A stretch of 64,000 nt of DNA from JAWKTT01 sp041398965 (GTDB taxonomy: Bacteria > Planctomycetota > Planctomycetia > Planctomycetales > Planctomycetaceae). The position numbers and the translations under genes are program-made. Positions 1-8,412 of this stretch are shown here, piece by piece. Under the pieces are notes generated by a model. The model searched no databases. It saw nothing but the letters and a program-made list of their open reading frames with translations, and was not told the DNA's origin. The stretch spans positions 62,001 through 126,000 of the forward strand of contig JAWKTT010000014.1 in assembly GCA_041398965.1 (NCBI GenBank), read 5' to 3'. The number at the start of each line of letters is the position of its first letter. Within the stretch, counting starts at the first letter, position 1.

Positions 1-2
1 GG

Positions 3-737
3 ACCGGCATGGACCCCGCATTGTGCTACTTCCATCGTCCCGGTTCGCGAGAAGCCGAAGCATATCGTTCGATTCGCACGACACTCTTTGTGGCCACGCG
101 AGACTCGGGAGACAAGGTCATTCAGGTCAGCAGTTCCGAACCGGGCGATGGCAAGACAACCTCCATCTGCAACTTGGCCATTGCGATTGCTCAGTCAGGC
201 AAGTCGGTGTTGCTGATTGATGCCGACCTGCGTCGTCCGAGCGTCAACCGCAGCTTCGGCCTGCGACTGGAAGTTGGACTTGCGGAGTCGCTGCGACGCG
301 AGATTGACTGGCAGACCGCCGTACGAGCTACGCGGATCGATGGACTGAGTGTCTTGACGGCCGGGCACTGTTCGGAAAGCCCAGCCGAACTCCTGTCGAT
401 GGCCTCGCTCAGTCAACTACTTCGTGAAACGCGAACGCACTACGACTACATCTTGGTCGACACTCCACCGTTGCTCGCCGTCAGCGATCCTTGCATTGTC
501 TCGCCGCATGTCGATGGAATGTTGATGGTGGTCCGAGCGAACAAGAATTCCCGAGCGGTCGTGAAGCGATCACAGGAACTCATCGACACGCACGGCATTC
601 GTCTATACGGCGTCATCGCCAACGACATCGCCCAGCAGGAGTCCAACCAGAACAACTACAGCGAATACTACACCGCCCCGGCCCCGCCAGCCCCCGCTTC
701 GGCGGTACCGGCCGTTCCGGAACGGGCCCTGCGGTAA
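3..737 (+). CDS. BY-type (CpsD/Wzc-like) tyrosine kinase domain, 5' end outside window
   Basis: The C-terminal cytoplasmic kinase part of a polysaccharide co-polymerase/bacterial tyrosine kinase, which controls exopolysaccharide chain length and export. Seen: an EAYRSIRT helix that starts the kinase fold, Walker A EPGDGKTT, Walker A' VLLIDADLRRP, Walker B YILVDTPP, and a short tyrosine cluster (NNYSEYY) followed by a Pro/Ala tail, as expected for the autophosphorylated C-terminus. The reading frame is open to the left edge. Family members usually carry an N-terminal Wzz membrane domain, so the ATG at 9 is probably internal and the gene is cut by the window. A stand-alone CpsD-like kinase is the alternative. 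Confidence 0.85.
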   Translation, partial: TGMDPALCYFHRPGSREAEAYRSIRTTLFVATRDSGDKVIQVSSSEPGDGKTTSICNLAIAIAQSGKSVLLIDADLRRPSVNRSFGLRLEVGLAESLRREIDWQTAVRATRIDGLSVLTAGHCSESPAELLSMASLSQLLRETRTHYDYILVDTPPLLAVSDPCIVSPHVDGMLMVVRANKNSRAVVKRSQELIDTHGIRLYGVIANDIAQQESNQNNYSEYYTAPAPPAPASAVPAVPERALR

Positions 738-884
738 GGCATCTACAACTTCGCTTGGACACCCTGCTACCACTGAAACACAATCGCTCCCTTTGCTCAG
801 GCACATCTGTCTGAGCCAAGGGATCTAAGGGTGGCAGATTCGTCGAACACCCTCATGCAGGACCTGCGGCTTTGGCAGGGTGCC

Positions 885-1215
885 GCTCTCCCTCTCCCCC
901 GCTGACGACGCTCCGACTTCAGACCACGCTACCACGGGGGAGAAGCCTGGGATGAGGGGGCGAACAGGGACTTCCGTTCGGCAGATTCGCCCAATCGATG
1001 CCGCTTCGTATCACCCCGTTGAAGAACGACCGTGGGTCAGATTTCCAATCTGACAAGTGCAACGCCCCAAATCGGAGGCGTCAGCCGACCCGTGACTCCT
1101 TCCCCCCCACGGGAAAGTCCTTCAAAATCGGAACGTCGACAGTGGAGGAGAGGGAGAGGCTGGCTGCAAAGATCACAGGTTGGCGAGGATCACAATCCGA
1201 GGCATGCCCCACCAG
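885..1215. repeat. Composite dispersed intergenic repeat (left copy)
   Basis: The 512 bases between the kinase gene and rsmH hold no convincing gene. They contain blocks that recur near the right end of the window. The block at about 885-950 (core CCCCGCTGACGACGCTCC) matches about 63649-63712. The block at about 1060-1215, ending in GTTGGCGAGGATCACAATCC, matches about 63615-63765. A different palindromic repeat (1018-1057) sits between the two blocks, so the region looks like one mobile repeat inserted into or beside another. The open frame running 998-1249 into rsmH lies in this repeat and is not treated as coding. Confidence 0.7.
1018..1057 (+). repeat. REP-like palindromic element, copy 1
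   Basis: Starts GTTGAAGAACGACCGTGGG and contains an exact 8-bp stem, GTCAGATT / AATCTGAC (1036-1043 and 1047-1054) with a 3-base loop. Related copies with the same GTTGAAAAACG...GTGGG lead and a palindromic core lie at about 6870, 39872, 56376 and 63431. Confidence 0.75.
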
Positions 1216-1249
1216 CATTGAAAGGATTGCGGATTCCTCTTTCCTTAGA

Positions 1250-2206
1250 ATGAGCAAAGGAGTACAAACCGCGTCCCTTCCTTTTAAAAACTCTCCCCTC
1301 CCCTTCTCGCCTGCGTCGTTCCTTGTGTCGACTGTCCATCGTCCTGTTTTGTTTCGTGAAGTCTCCGCACAACTTGCGTTGTCGCCGGGGTTGATGGTCG
1401 TCGACGGGACGGTCGGAGCGGGAGGACACAGCCGGGAAATCTTGCCTCAAATACGTCCAGGTGGGCAACTTATCGGCATCGATCGCGATCCGATGATGTT
1501 GCAGTTTGCCTCTCAATCTGTCAGTGGTGACGATGTTCATCTCTGTCAGGGGAGTTACTCGGAACTTGCGGAACTGTTGATCCCCATGTCTCTCTCAACT
1601 GTTGATCGCGTGTTACTCGACCTCGGCTTGTCTTCCGACCAGCTCGCTGATCGGGAACGTGGATTTGGGTTCGATGCGGGAGGTCGACTCGACTTAAGGT
1701 TTGATGTCTCTCAGGGGCGGTCGGCCGCCGAGTGGTTGCAACAGTCATCGGTCCAGGAACTGACACGCATCTTCCAGGAGTTTGGCGAAGAGCCACAAGC
1801 AGAGCGAATCGCACGGGGGATCGCACAACACCGAGCGGCCAGTCCGATCGAGACCGCAGAAGATCTGGCGGCAGCCGTCTTGAAGGCGTTGGGGGTCTCC
1901 CGTTCGGCGAAGGAAAAACACCCAGCCACCCGCATCTTTCAGGCGTTGCGTATTGCGGTCAATCAGGAGTTAGAGCACCTCGAACGATTTCTCGACTCTG
2001 TCTTGCCGAAGGTCCTCAATCCCGGCGGACGGATCGCCATTATTACCTTTCACTCACTTGAAGACAGACTCGTCAAACAGGCGTTCCGCGACACGACGCG
2101 TTGGAACAACCTGACAAAGAAACCAATCGAAGCCAGTCCGGCCGAGATTAGAATGAATCCTCGCAGTCGCTCGGCACGTTTACGAGTTGCCGAGCGTCTC
2201 GCTTGA
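1250..2206 (+). CDS. rsmH: 16S rRNA (cytosine-1402-N4)-methyltransferase RsmH
   Basis: SAM-dependent methyltransferase (MraW) that N4-methylates C1402 in the decoding centre of 16S rRNA. Seen: the SAM-binding motif DGTVGAGGHSREIL, GIDRDP at the end of strand 2, LLDLGLSSDQL with ERGFGFD and LDLRFD (the MraW insertion), FQALRIAVNQEL, and the C-terminal HSLEDRLVKQ plus NPRSRSARLRVAE. The open frame extends upstream to 998, but that part lies in a dispersed repeat. ATG 1250 gives 318 residues, normal for the family. A GTG at 1325 just before HRPVLFREV, the usual family start region, is a strong alternative. It is the first gene of a dcw-like cluster, 30-40 bases ahead of the LysM gene. Confidence 0.92.
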   Translation: MSKGVQTASLPFKNSPLPFSPASFLVSTVHRPVLFREVSAQLALSPGLMVVDGTVGAGGHSREILPQIRPGGQLIGIDRDPMMLQFASQSVSGDDVHLCQGSYSELAELLIPMSLSTVDRVLLDLGLSSDQLADRERGFGFDAGGRLDLRFDVSQGRSAAEWLQQSSVQELTRIFQEFGEEPQAERIARGIAQHRAASPIETAEDLAAAVLKALGVSRSAKEKHPATRIFQALRIAVNQELEHLERFLDSVLPKVLNPGGRIAIITFHSLEDRLVKQAFRDTTRWNNLTKKPIEASPAEIRMNPRSRSARLRVAERLA

Positions 2207-2245
2207 AATGCACCTTTCATCAGCCGCAAACAGGATGTGACGGCC

Positions 2246-4543
2246 ATGACCCGCAAAGCCCCACCAACTCATCAAGCATCGCAACTCCACGCCGGACGTA
2301 CAACTTCCGCAACTGGCGATCTGAAGCATCGTTTCGACGCGGCACATAGCGAACATACCGCCTCTCAGGACGACTGGGGATATCAGCCCATGCGTTCTGG
2401 CATGGCGGGAGAGGTGAAGCTCGCACTCATGCTCATCCTGACATTGGTGAGCGCTTTCGGCTTTGTTGCGTATCGAAAGCTAAACGACATCCGAAAGCAT
2501 GTTGCAGCAGGAGAAGCGACGACTGCCGCAGAGTTTGGTGAACTCGACCTAAGTGCCAACGCTCCACCTCAAGAGTCGACACCTTCTGCGCCGACATTGC
2601 AGTTGTCGCAGTCTGAGCCGGAACCAACACTCGATGACGCGTATCGCGACGTCCCGTTCCGTGAACTCCCCCATGCCCGGCACATCACAGAGTCGATCGA
2701 CACCCCAACCTATCACACCGAGTCGACGTTAATCGAGACGGAACGAGTCACGCCCCGTGAACCCTTGGTGAATCGAAGCGTCGGCTCCACGCTCCTAGAC
2801 AATGGCGGTTCGGGGTTCGCGGCAGATACTCCTAACACAACTGAAGAGGGAGCATCGATCAACAGTCTGCTGACACTCTCGCCGATACCGGACCAACAGT
2901 CTGAGCCGAGAACACAGGCAGAACCACTCGTGCCGCAGTTCGAACCTTTGGACGAATTCTCATCGAAGACGCCAGTCTCGGTTGCCCCGGAACCTCAGCG
3001 TCATGAACTCGGCGGGTTGTCCCGGGAGAGTGACACCCATCTCGATCTGTTCGCGGAACCAGCGTCTGCAGGTGTGGAGGCTCGGGAGAACTCGAGCACC
3101 GCAACAGTCGTCACCCCACGGACGGAATCGACGGTCACGAACATCGTCCCGCAAGATGAGCATTCGTCGGACCGACCTGTCAACCTGTTCGAGCTGACTC
3201 CGGAACGCATCGTCGCGAAGCCATCGAACGCTTTTCCGGCACCACAGGAACGTCGTGTCGCAGAGGCGGATCTGTTTGCCCCTGCGACAGTTGCCCCCCT
3301 CGAAGAGCCATCAGCGACGCCACCTTCCTCACGTGCGATTGAAGACAACCTGTTCGGCGACTCACGGCCACCACTCCAGTCGGACGAGTCTACGGGATTC
3401 GATCCGACTCCAGCACAATCCCCCGACACTTTGGCGAATTCCAACCCTGCGGCACCGAAGTACGACGACGACTTGTTCGGCACACCAACACCGCCAGTCA
3501 GTTCCTCACAAGGCTCGCTGTTCGACGAACCGACGGTTGACAATGGTTCAACCACTGTTGATTTTCCGTCACCCAAACCTGATGAACGTCCAACAGTTGC
3601 AGCGGGGGATTCGCGAGCCAGTTCAGAAGAGTTCTTTCCACCTCAGCCGTTGGGGGAACTTCCTCCACTTGTTGAAACTGAGCCGATGCCGACGCCAGAT
3701 ATCAATCGTGCGATTTCGCCGAAACCAGCATCGATTGGGCACAGTAGGACATTCGACACCTTTCCAGACGACGCTCCACTTGAAGACAACCCCAACGTCG
3801 AACACGAGTCGACCTCAATCCCATTGACGAATTCGAGACCATCCATCGACTCGCCCTCTTTTGCGGAACCAACCCGATCACCAGAACCGACCCCCTTCAT
3901 GGAGCCGGCTCCGCTTCCCCGAGTCACACGTCCCATGGCGATCGCACCATCGCCAGCGGCTGATTTCGACAATCGTCAGCCGTTGCCGGGCGAACCGCGA
4001 AGCTTATTTGATCAGGCTCCTCCTGCACACATTCAAGCCACAGCTTCTGTCGCTCCGTTTTCTCGCGAAGTGGGACAGGACCGCGTTCATGACGTCCAAC
4101 CGGGGGACAACTACTGGAAGATCTCCCGTCAGCACTACGGCACGATTCGATACTTCGGTGCTCTCCACGAATACAACCGTGATCGCATTGCAACGCCGGA
4201 GAAGATGCGCCCAGGCATGAAGGTGTTGATCCCCGATGCAACAGTTCTTGAAGAGCGTTATCCGCAGATGTTTCGCGGCATGGAGCCTGTCGGCACTCCG
4301 CAATCGCCAAGGGCCGATGCGGTTCCCGGTTTCTACGTCAGTGCCGAAGGGGAGCCGATGTACCGAGTTGGCAAGGGAGACACGCTCACGAGTATCGCCC
4401 AGAAATGTCTTGGTCGGTCGTCTCGTTGGGTCCAGATACAAGGTCTAAACGAATCAATCCTCAAAACCCCGGATAGCCTCAAACTCGGCATGGAGTTGCG
4501 TCTTCCGCGTGACGCCAGTCAGGTTGAACTGACTCCACAGTGA
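2246..4543 (+). CDS. LysM-domain membrane protein in the dcw cluster, with repeated [D/N/S]LF motifs
   Basis: 765 residues. Cytoplasmic N-terminus (about 57 residues), one membrane segment (about 58-76), a 500-residue Pro/Ser/Thr/Glu-rich linker that is probably disordered, then two LysM domains (about 614-664, VQPGDNYWKISRQHYG; about 705-758, VGKGDTLTSIAQKCLG). LysM binds N-acetylglucosamine polymers, so the C-terminus should sit on peptidoglycan. The linker carries seven short DLF, NLF or SLF motifs at about residues 267, 313, 342, 368, 409, 424 and 586, each in a similar acidic/Pro setting. An ATG at 2246 is chosen over GTG 2237 because AGGA lies at 2232-2235. Its place between rsmH and the ftsL/ftsI-like genes suggests a cell-division or wall-synthesis role (inference). 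I do not recognise a named family for the whole protein. Confidence 0.8.
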   Translation: MTRKAPPTHQASQLHAGRTTSATGDLKHRFDAAHSEHTASQDDWGYQPMRSGMAGEVKLALMLILTLVSAFGFVAYRKLNDIRKHVAAGEATTAAEFGELDLSANAPPQESTPSAPTLQLSQSEPEPTLDDAYRDVPFRELPHARHITESIDTPTYHTESTLIETERVTPREPLVNRSVGSTLLDNGGSGFAADTPNTTEEGASINSLLTLSPIPDQQSEPRTQAEPLVPQFEPLDEFSSKTPVSVAPEPQRHELGGLSRESDTHLDLFAEPASAGVEARENSSTATVVTPRTESTVTNIVPQDEHSSDRPVNLFELTPERIVAKPSNAFPAPQERRVAEADLFAPATVAPLEEPSATPPSSRAIEDNLFGDSRPPLQSDESTGFDPTPAQSPDTLANSNPAAPKYDDDLFGTPTPPVSSSQGSLFDEPTVDNGSTTVDFPSPKPDERPTVAAGDSRASSEEFFPPQPLGELPPLVETEPMPTPDINRAISPKPASIGHSRTFDTFPDDAPLEDNPNVEHESTSIPLTNSRPSIDSPSFAEPTRSPEPTPFMEPAPLPRVTRPMAIAPSPAADFDNRQPLPGEPRSLFDQAPPAHIQATASVAPFSREVGQDRVHDVQPGDNYWKISRQHYGTIRYFGALHEYNRDRIATPEKMRPGMKVLIPDATVLEERYPQMFRGMEPVGTPQSPRADAVPGFYVSAEGEPMYRVGKGDTLTSIAQKCLGRSSRWVQIQGLNESILKTPDSLKLGMELRLPRDASQVELTPQ

Positions 4544-4573
4544 CCCATTCGCCGAAGATGTTGAAGACCTATC

Positions 4574-4891
4574 ATGTTCTTCCGATTCGGTGCTGCCCTC
4601 GTTTTGATCGTCGCTATCTCATTGGCGGGTATCGCCATTGAGAAGCAAAACGTTTCATTGAAACGATCGCTGACTTTGCAACAGTATCGACAGGCGGAAC
4701 TGAGCAATCGGCGGGCCGACTTACGATTGCGCGTCGGTCGCCTGGGGGCTCCGAGTCAATTGCTTCAACAGGTTGAAGCAGCAACTGACGGTCATCCAAC
4801 CACAGCAACCTCACGTGGGACCTCTTCACGAACAACACCGCTCCTTCGCTGGCAGAGTGATGTCCGACCCCGTCCTCAACAGGCCGACTGA
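4574..4891 (+). CDS. FtsL-like small bitopic membrane protein (candidate)
   Basis: 105 residues with an N-terminal hydrophobic segment (FGAALVLIVAISLAGIAIE, about 5-23) followed by a short helix-forming region rich in Arg, Leu and Gln (about 25-70), the plan of FtsL. FtsL joins FtsQ/FtsB in the divisome and normally lies between rsmH and ftsI, as here. The C-terminal third is low-complexity and overlaps the start of ftsI in another frame by 32 bases, or by 119 if ftsI starts at 4773. Sequence similarity to FtsL is too weak to prove by eye; the call rests on topology, size and position. Confidence 0.55.
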   Translation: MFFRFGAALVLIVAISLAGIAIEKQNVSLKRSLTLQQYRQAELSNRRADLRLRVGRLGAPSQLLQQVEAATDGHPTTATSRGTSSRTTPLLRWQSDVRPRPQQAD

Positions 4892-6860
4892 ACTCGACGA
4901 AGTGGATTGTCTCACTCTGTCACCACAGTGGACGGACTCGACTGATGAGCCGCCCCCAGCGGCACACGACGTCGATGGTCACGCAGAAACGGTCGTCGAA
5001 TCGCCCCCACTTCCGCCGCCCTCCCCTGCCGAATGGCGAGAACGGGCTGTTGCGGCGATGATCTTCCTTGTCTTCTCGCTGTTGGCATGGAGACTCATCG
5101 ATCTTCAAGTGGTCCGACACGATCAGTTCGTGATGAAGGCACTTCGGCAGCAAACGTGGGATGAGGTGATTCCTGCACGTCCTGGTAACATCGTTGATCG
5201 GCACGGTCGGCTGCTCGCGACCACGACCGTCGCCCAAAGCCTCTACGTCGACCCCGCGCGAGTCGACGACCCGGAACTGCTCGCTGCGCAATTAGGACCA
5301 ATTGTCGGCATCGACACCCAACAACTGAGGCAGCGAATCTCGAATGGGAAGAACAAGCGATTCTTGTGGATCAAACGTCGTCTTTCCAACGAAGAGTATA
5401 CCCAACTCTGCGAGCTGAAGCTTCCACGCCAGACCGTCGGCTTTCGACAGGAGTTTCTCAGGCATTATCCGCAAGGCGCTTTGGCCGCCCACGTTCTTGG
5501 ACTGAGAAACATCGATGGAAAAGGGCGGGGAGGAATCGAAGAGAGCCGCGACGAATGGCTGCAAGGGACCGACGGACTGCGGCACTTACGTCGCGACGCG
5601 CGGGGCTTTGTGTTGGAGGTTTTGAAGGATCAATCGGTCATGCCGCAACATGGGCATGATGTCGTGCTGACTCTCGACTCTGTGATTCAACTCGAGACGG
5701 AAGCTCGATTAGATACGTTGATGGAGGAGTGGAAACCGACTGGAGCCTGTGCTGTCGTGATCGATCCGCAGACCGGCGAAGTCTTGGCGATGGCATCGCG
5801 TCCCACCTTCGATCCGAATCACCCAGCGACTGCCCCCGCCAATGGATGGAAGAACCTCGTGTTGGATTCGGCGTTCGAGCCCGGTTCTACTTTCAAGCCC
5901 TGCATCACGGCCTGGGCGATTGATCGGGGTCAGCTCGATCCATTCGAGGTGTTGAACTGTGAACGGGGGGCGTATCGCATGGGGAAGCGGGTCCTGCACG
6001 ACCATCACCCCTATGGCAATCTCAGTGTCGAAGATGTGTTGGTGAAATCGAGCAATATCGGGATGGCGAAGATCGGCGAACGGCTCGGAAACGCGGAGCT
6101 ACATGCAGCCTGTCGGGCATTTGGCTTTGGACAGCGGACGGGGATCGACTTGCCGGGCGAAGTCGACGGCATGTTGCGACCGCTCGAAAAATGGGATGGG
6201 TACTCGACAGGCTCTGTTCCGATGGGGCAAGAGATTTCGGCCACTCCTCTGCAAATCGCATCTGCCCATGCGGCACTTGCCAATCGGGGAAGTCGTATCT
6301 CCCCGCACGTCACGAAAGATTGCGTCTCTCGTGACAGCATATCGAAGAAGGAATCGCCGCTCTCCATGCGGGCACCATTGGGTGATCGCGGTATGTGGAG
6401 TGGCAGTGTCGTATCGTCGAGTGTCATCTCTCCCGACATTGCCCATTGGATCGTTGCCAGTCCGATGACCGGTGTCGTCGCACGGGGAACCGGAAAGACA
6501 GCTCAGATCGATGGACTCTCTGTCTTTGGTAAGACCGGAACTGCCCAGAAAGTCGACCCCACCACAGGCCGCTATTCGACATCGCGGCACGTCTGCTCGT
6601 TCGTGTGCGGCGCTCCTTCCGACGCCCCGAAACTGATCGTGTTAGTCTCCGTCGACGAACCAACCGCTCCCGGCTCTCACTACGGCGGAACTGTTGCCGC
6701 CCCGGCTGCGCGAGACATCCTTTATCACTCACTTCGCCAACTCCGCGAAACCATCGAAGCCCCGACGACTGAGCCGCCAGAACTTCTCATGGCCACAAGG
6801 CCCGCAGAAGATGACCCTCAAATCGTCAACGAGATTCCGCTCGTTAGCATCGCCCCCTAG
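4860..6860 (+). CDS. ftsI: FtsI/PBP2-type peptidoglycan D,D-transpeptidase
   Basis: Class B penicillin-binding protein that cross-links peptidoglycan peptides in the periplasm. Seen: a Pro-rich cytoplasmic tail, a membrane segment (AVAAMIFLVFSLLAWRLIDL), the PBP dimerisation region starting IPARPGNIVDRHGRLLA, and a transpeptidase domain. Active-site motifs are complete: S343-T-F-K346 (PGSTFKP), S397-S-N399 (VKSSNIGMAKIG) and K558-T-G560 (FGKTGTAQKV). No PASTA domain follows. The frame is open from ATG 4773; ATG 4860 is preferred because it leaves a smaller overlap with the FtsL-like gene. It is translationally packed with that gene. Intact catalytic motifs argue for an active enzyme. Confidence 0.9.
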   Translation: MSDPVLNRPTELDEVDCLTLSPQWTDSTDEPPPAAHDVDGHAETVVESPPLPPPSPAEWRERAVAAMIFLVFSLLAWRLIDLQVVRHDQFVMKALRQQTWDEVIPARPGNIVDRHGRLLATTTVAQSLYVDPARVDDPELLAAQLGPIVGIDTQQLRQRISNGKNKRFLWIKRRLSNEEYTQLCELKLPRQTVGFRQEFLRHYPQGALAAHVLGLRNIDGKGRGGIEESRDEWLQGTDGLRHLRRDARGFVLEVLKDQSVMPQHGHDVVLTLDSVIQLETEARLDTLMEEWKPTGACAVVIDPQTGEVLAMASRPTFDPNHPATAPANGWKNLVLDSAFEPGSTFKPCITAWAIDRGQLDPFEVLNCERGAYRMGKRVLHDHHPYGNLSVEDVLVKSSNIGMAKIGERLGNAELHAACRAFGFGQRTGIDLPGEVDGMLRPLEKWDGYSTGSVPMGQEISATPLQIASAHAALANRGSRISPHVTKDCVSRDSISKKESPLSMRAPLGDRGMWSGSVVSSSVISPDIAHWIVASPMTGVVARGTGKTAQIDGLSVFGKTGTAQKVDPTTGRYSTSRHVCSFVCGAPSDAPKLIVLVSVDEPTAPGSHYGGTVAAPAARDILYHSLRQLRETIEAPTTEPPELLMATRPAEDDPQIVNEIPLVSIAP

Positions 6861-6869
6861 CAGCCCGCT

Positions 6870-6985
6870 GAGAAACCACTGTGGGTCAGATTTTCCAGTC
6901 TGACAAGAGCATCTCGAGCGTTTCTTCCCGAGACATCAATCGGCACCTTGGCAGGCTGGAAAGCCTGCCCCACGTTTTTCAACTG
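6870..6985. repeat. REP-like palindromic element, copy 2 (paired, inverted)
   Basis: Two palindromic halves face each other in the 367-base gap before the ftsQ-like gene. The left half reads CTGTGGGTCAGA...TCTGAC (stem 6885-6890/6899-6904). The right half is GGCAGGCT...AGCCTGCC (6950-6957/6962-6969) ending CCCCACGTTTTTCAAC, the reverse complement of the left lead. The copy at 63431-63546 has the same two-part structure in the opposite orientation, including the internal ATCAATCGGCACC spacer. The rest of the gap (6986-7227) shows no gene; it may hold the promoter of the next gene. Confidence 0.75.
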
Positions 6986-7227
6986 GCTGCTAGTCCGAAC
7001 AAAGGGGAAGAACCTTCGACAAAGAGCGATTGCACAACTGGCCGGGTTGTGACGGTTTCGAGGGGGATGCTGCGACCTCGAACTGGCCGCAAGTTCAGTG
7101 GCAGAATCAGCCGATGAGACGACATGGGGCGTTGCGGCGAAGTGTCGACCATTCGTTGGTCGATCACCCCGGTTGCGGGAGTACGCAGTTCGAGTCCATT
7201 GCGTCAGGATAAGGTAGCAGAGTTCAC

Positions 7228-8172
7228 ATGGCGAAACCCCGGCGAGCGAAAGCAGTAGCCGCGGCCACCTCATCCGGGTGGTCGTCGTGGATCGCGATGC
7301 GACTGTTGGGGACGATTTATCGTCCTGCCGTGTTGCTGCCGCTTGCGTTAATCGGTGCTGGTCTAGTGCTCACGCCGTATCTCTCCGCCTGGATTCCGAG
7401 TCTGAACGGGCGACCAGAATACGTAACATCAGTAGAAGCCATCCGTATTTCCCCACCGAACCGATGGGTCCCCGACGATTTCGTCGAACGAACCGTGCGT
7501 ACGGCCGGATACACGACCGAGTTGTCACTGCTGGACGAGAAATTGGTCCATCGACTGGGACAGGCCTTTGCCGCTGACCCTTGGGTTAAGGAACTACAAC
7601 GCATTCGGATGCACCGCGATGGGCGGATCGAGGTCGAGTTGACGTATCGACATCCCGTCCTGATGGTGCAAGCCGGGACGGGGACATACGCTGTTGATGT
7701 CGATGGCGTACTTCTTCCTCCCGGCGATTTCAGTCCCGAAGAGACGGTGCAGTTCCCCTTGGCAGTCAATGCCCGGTCTCTCCCTCAAGGGGCTGCGGGC
7801 CGTGCTTGGGGTGATCCCGCCATTGTTGGAGCGGCTCAACTCGCCTCAATCCTTGCCCCTGAACAGGATTTGTCACGCCATTGGACTCCGCTGCATCTGC
7901 GAGCGATTCACATCCCGACCCCGACCACCGCAACGCGAGACCTCAAGTCGATCGACTATGAGCTACTTACCACAGGGGGCTCGCGCATTCTATGGGGACG
8001 TGTCCCTGGGGCCGATGACCTGGAACCCCCGGCGTCAACCAAGTTGCAAAAGCTCGAATTCTATTTGTCTCAGTATGGGCAGTACGAACAGCCGAACGGT
8101 GTTTGCCAGATCGACGTTCGCCCCTTCGACGTCGTCTCTTCCCGTCCCTTGGATGCATCGCGAATGCGATAG
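7228..8172 (+). CDS. FtsQ/DivIB-like POTRA-domain division protein (candidate)
   Basis: 314 residues: basic cytoplasmic N-terminus, one membrane segment (about 33-52, PAVLLPLALIGAGLVLTPYL), then an extracytoplasmic part. The stretch AADPWVKELQRIRMHRDGRIEVELTYRHPVLMVQ followed by YAVDVDGVLLP follows the FtsQ pattern (hPWV..a.V...P..l.v.v.eR.Pva...lvD..G). FtsQ scaffolds FtsL/FtsB in the divisome. Position after rsmH, ftsL-like and ftsI fits, although the usual mur genes are absent between them and a 367-base repeat-bearing gap intervenes. Planctomycetes are known to lack FtsZ, so what this protein scaffolds is open. Confidence 0.6.
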   Translation: MAKPRRAKAVAAATSSGWSSWIAMRLLGTIYRPAVLLPLALIGAGLVLTPYLSAWIPSLNGRPEYVTSVEAIRISPPNRWVPDDFVERTVRTAGYTTELSLLDEKLVHRLGQAFAADPWVKELQRIRMHRDGRIEVELTYRHPVLMVQAGTGTYAVDVDGVLLPPGDFSPEETVQFPLAVNARSLPQGAAGRAWGDPAIVGAAQLASILAPEQDLSRHWTPLHLRAIHIPTPTTATRDLKSIDYELLTTGGSRILWGRVPGADDLEPPASTKLQKLEFYLSQYGQYEQPNGVCQIDVRPFDVVSSRPLDASRMR

Positions 8173-8412
8173 ACATGACGGGCACGAGGTAAACGTCGTG
8201 CGTCGGGAAGAGTTGGGCCACGTCAGCGTCGGCAGCAGACTCATCACAGACCCCGACTTCGTTGTCGTCTCGTGACCCTGCAACCGACGCCCCGTAAACT
8301 CAAAGCAAGTTCTCACAAAGACGAGTGGCGGATACGATGCAGGCGGAGAACAGAGTCGGAGTCGGCGAGGGAATGGGGGAGAACGGTCGTTTGCTCGAGT
8401 GGGAGTTGCGTG

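Noticed and set aside
998..1249. N-terminal extension of the rsmH open frame (84 extra codons)
   Set aside because: It lies in dispersed repeat sequence and the extra residues do not match RsmH, whose usual start is near HRPVLF.
3041..4009. Reading the DLF/SLF motifs as sliding-clamp-binding (QLxLF-like) sites
   Set aside because: The linker follows a membrane segment and precedes LysM domains, so it should be outside the cytoplasm, away from the clamp.
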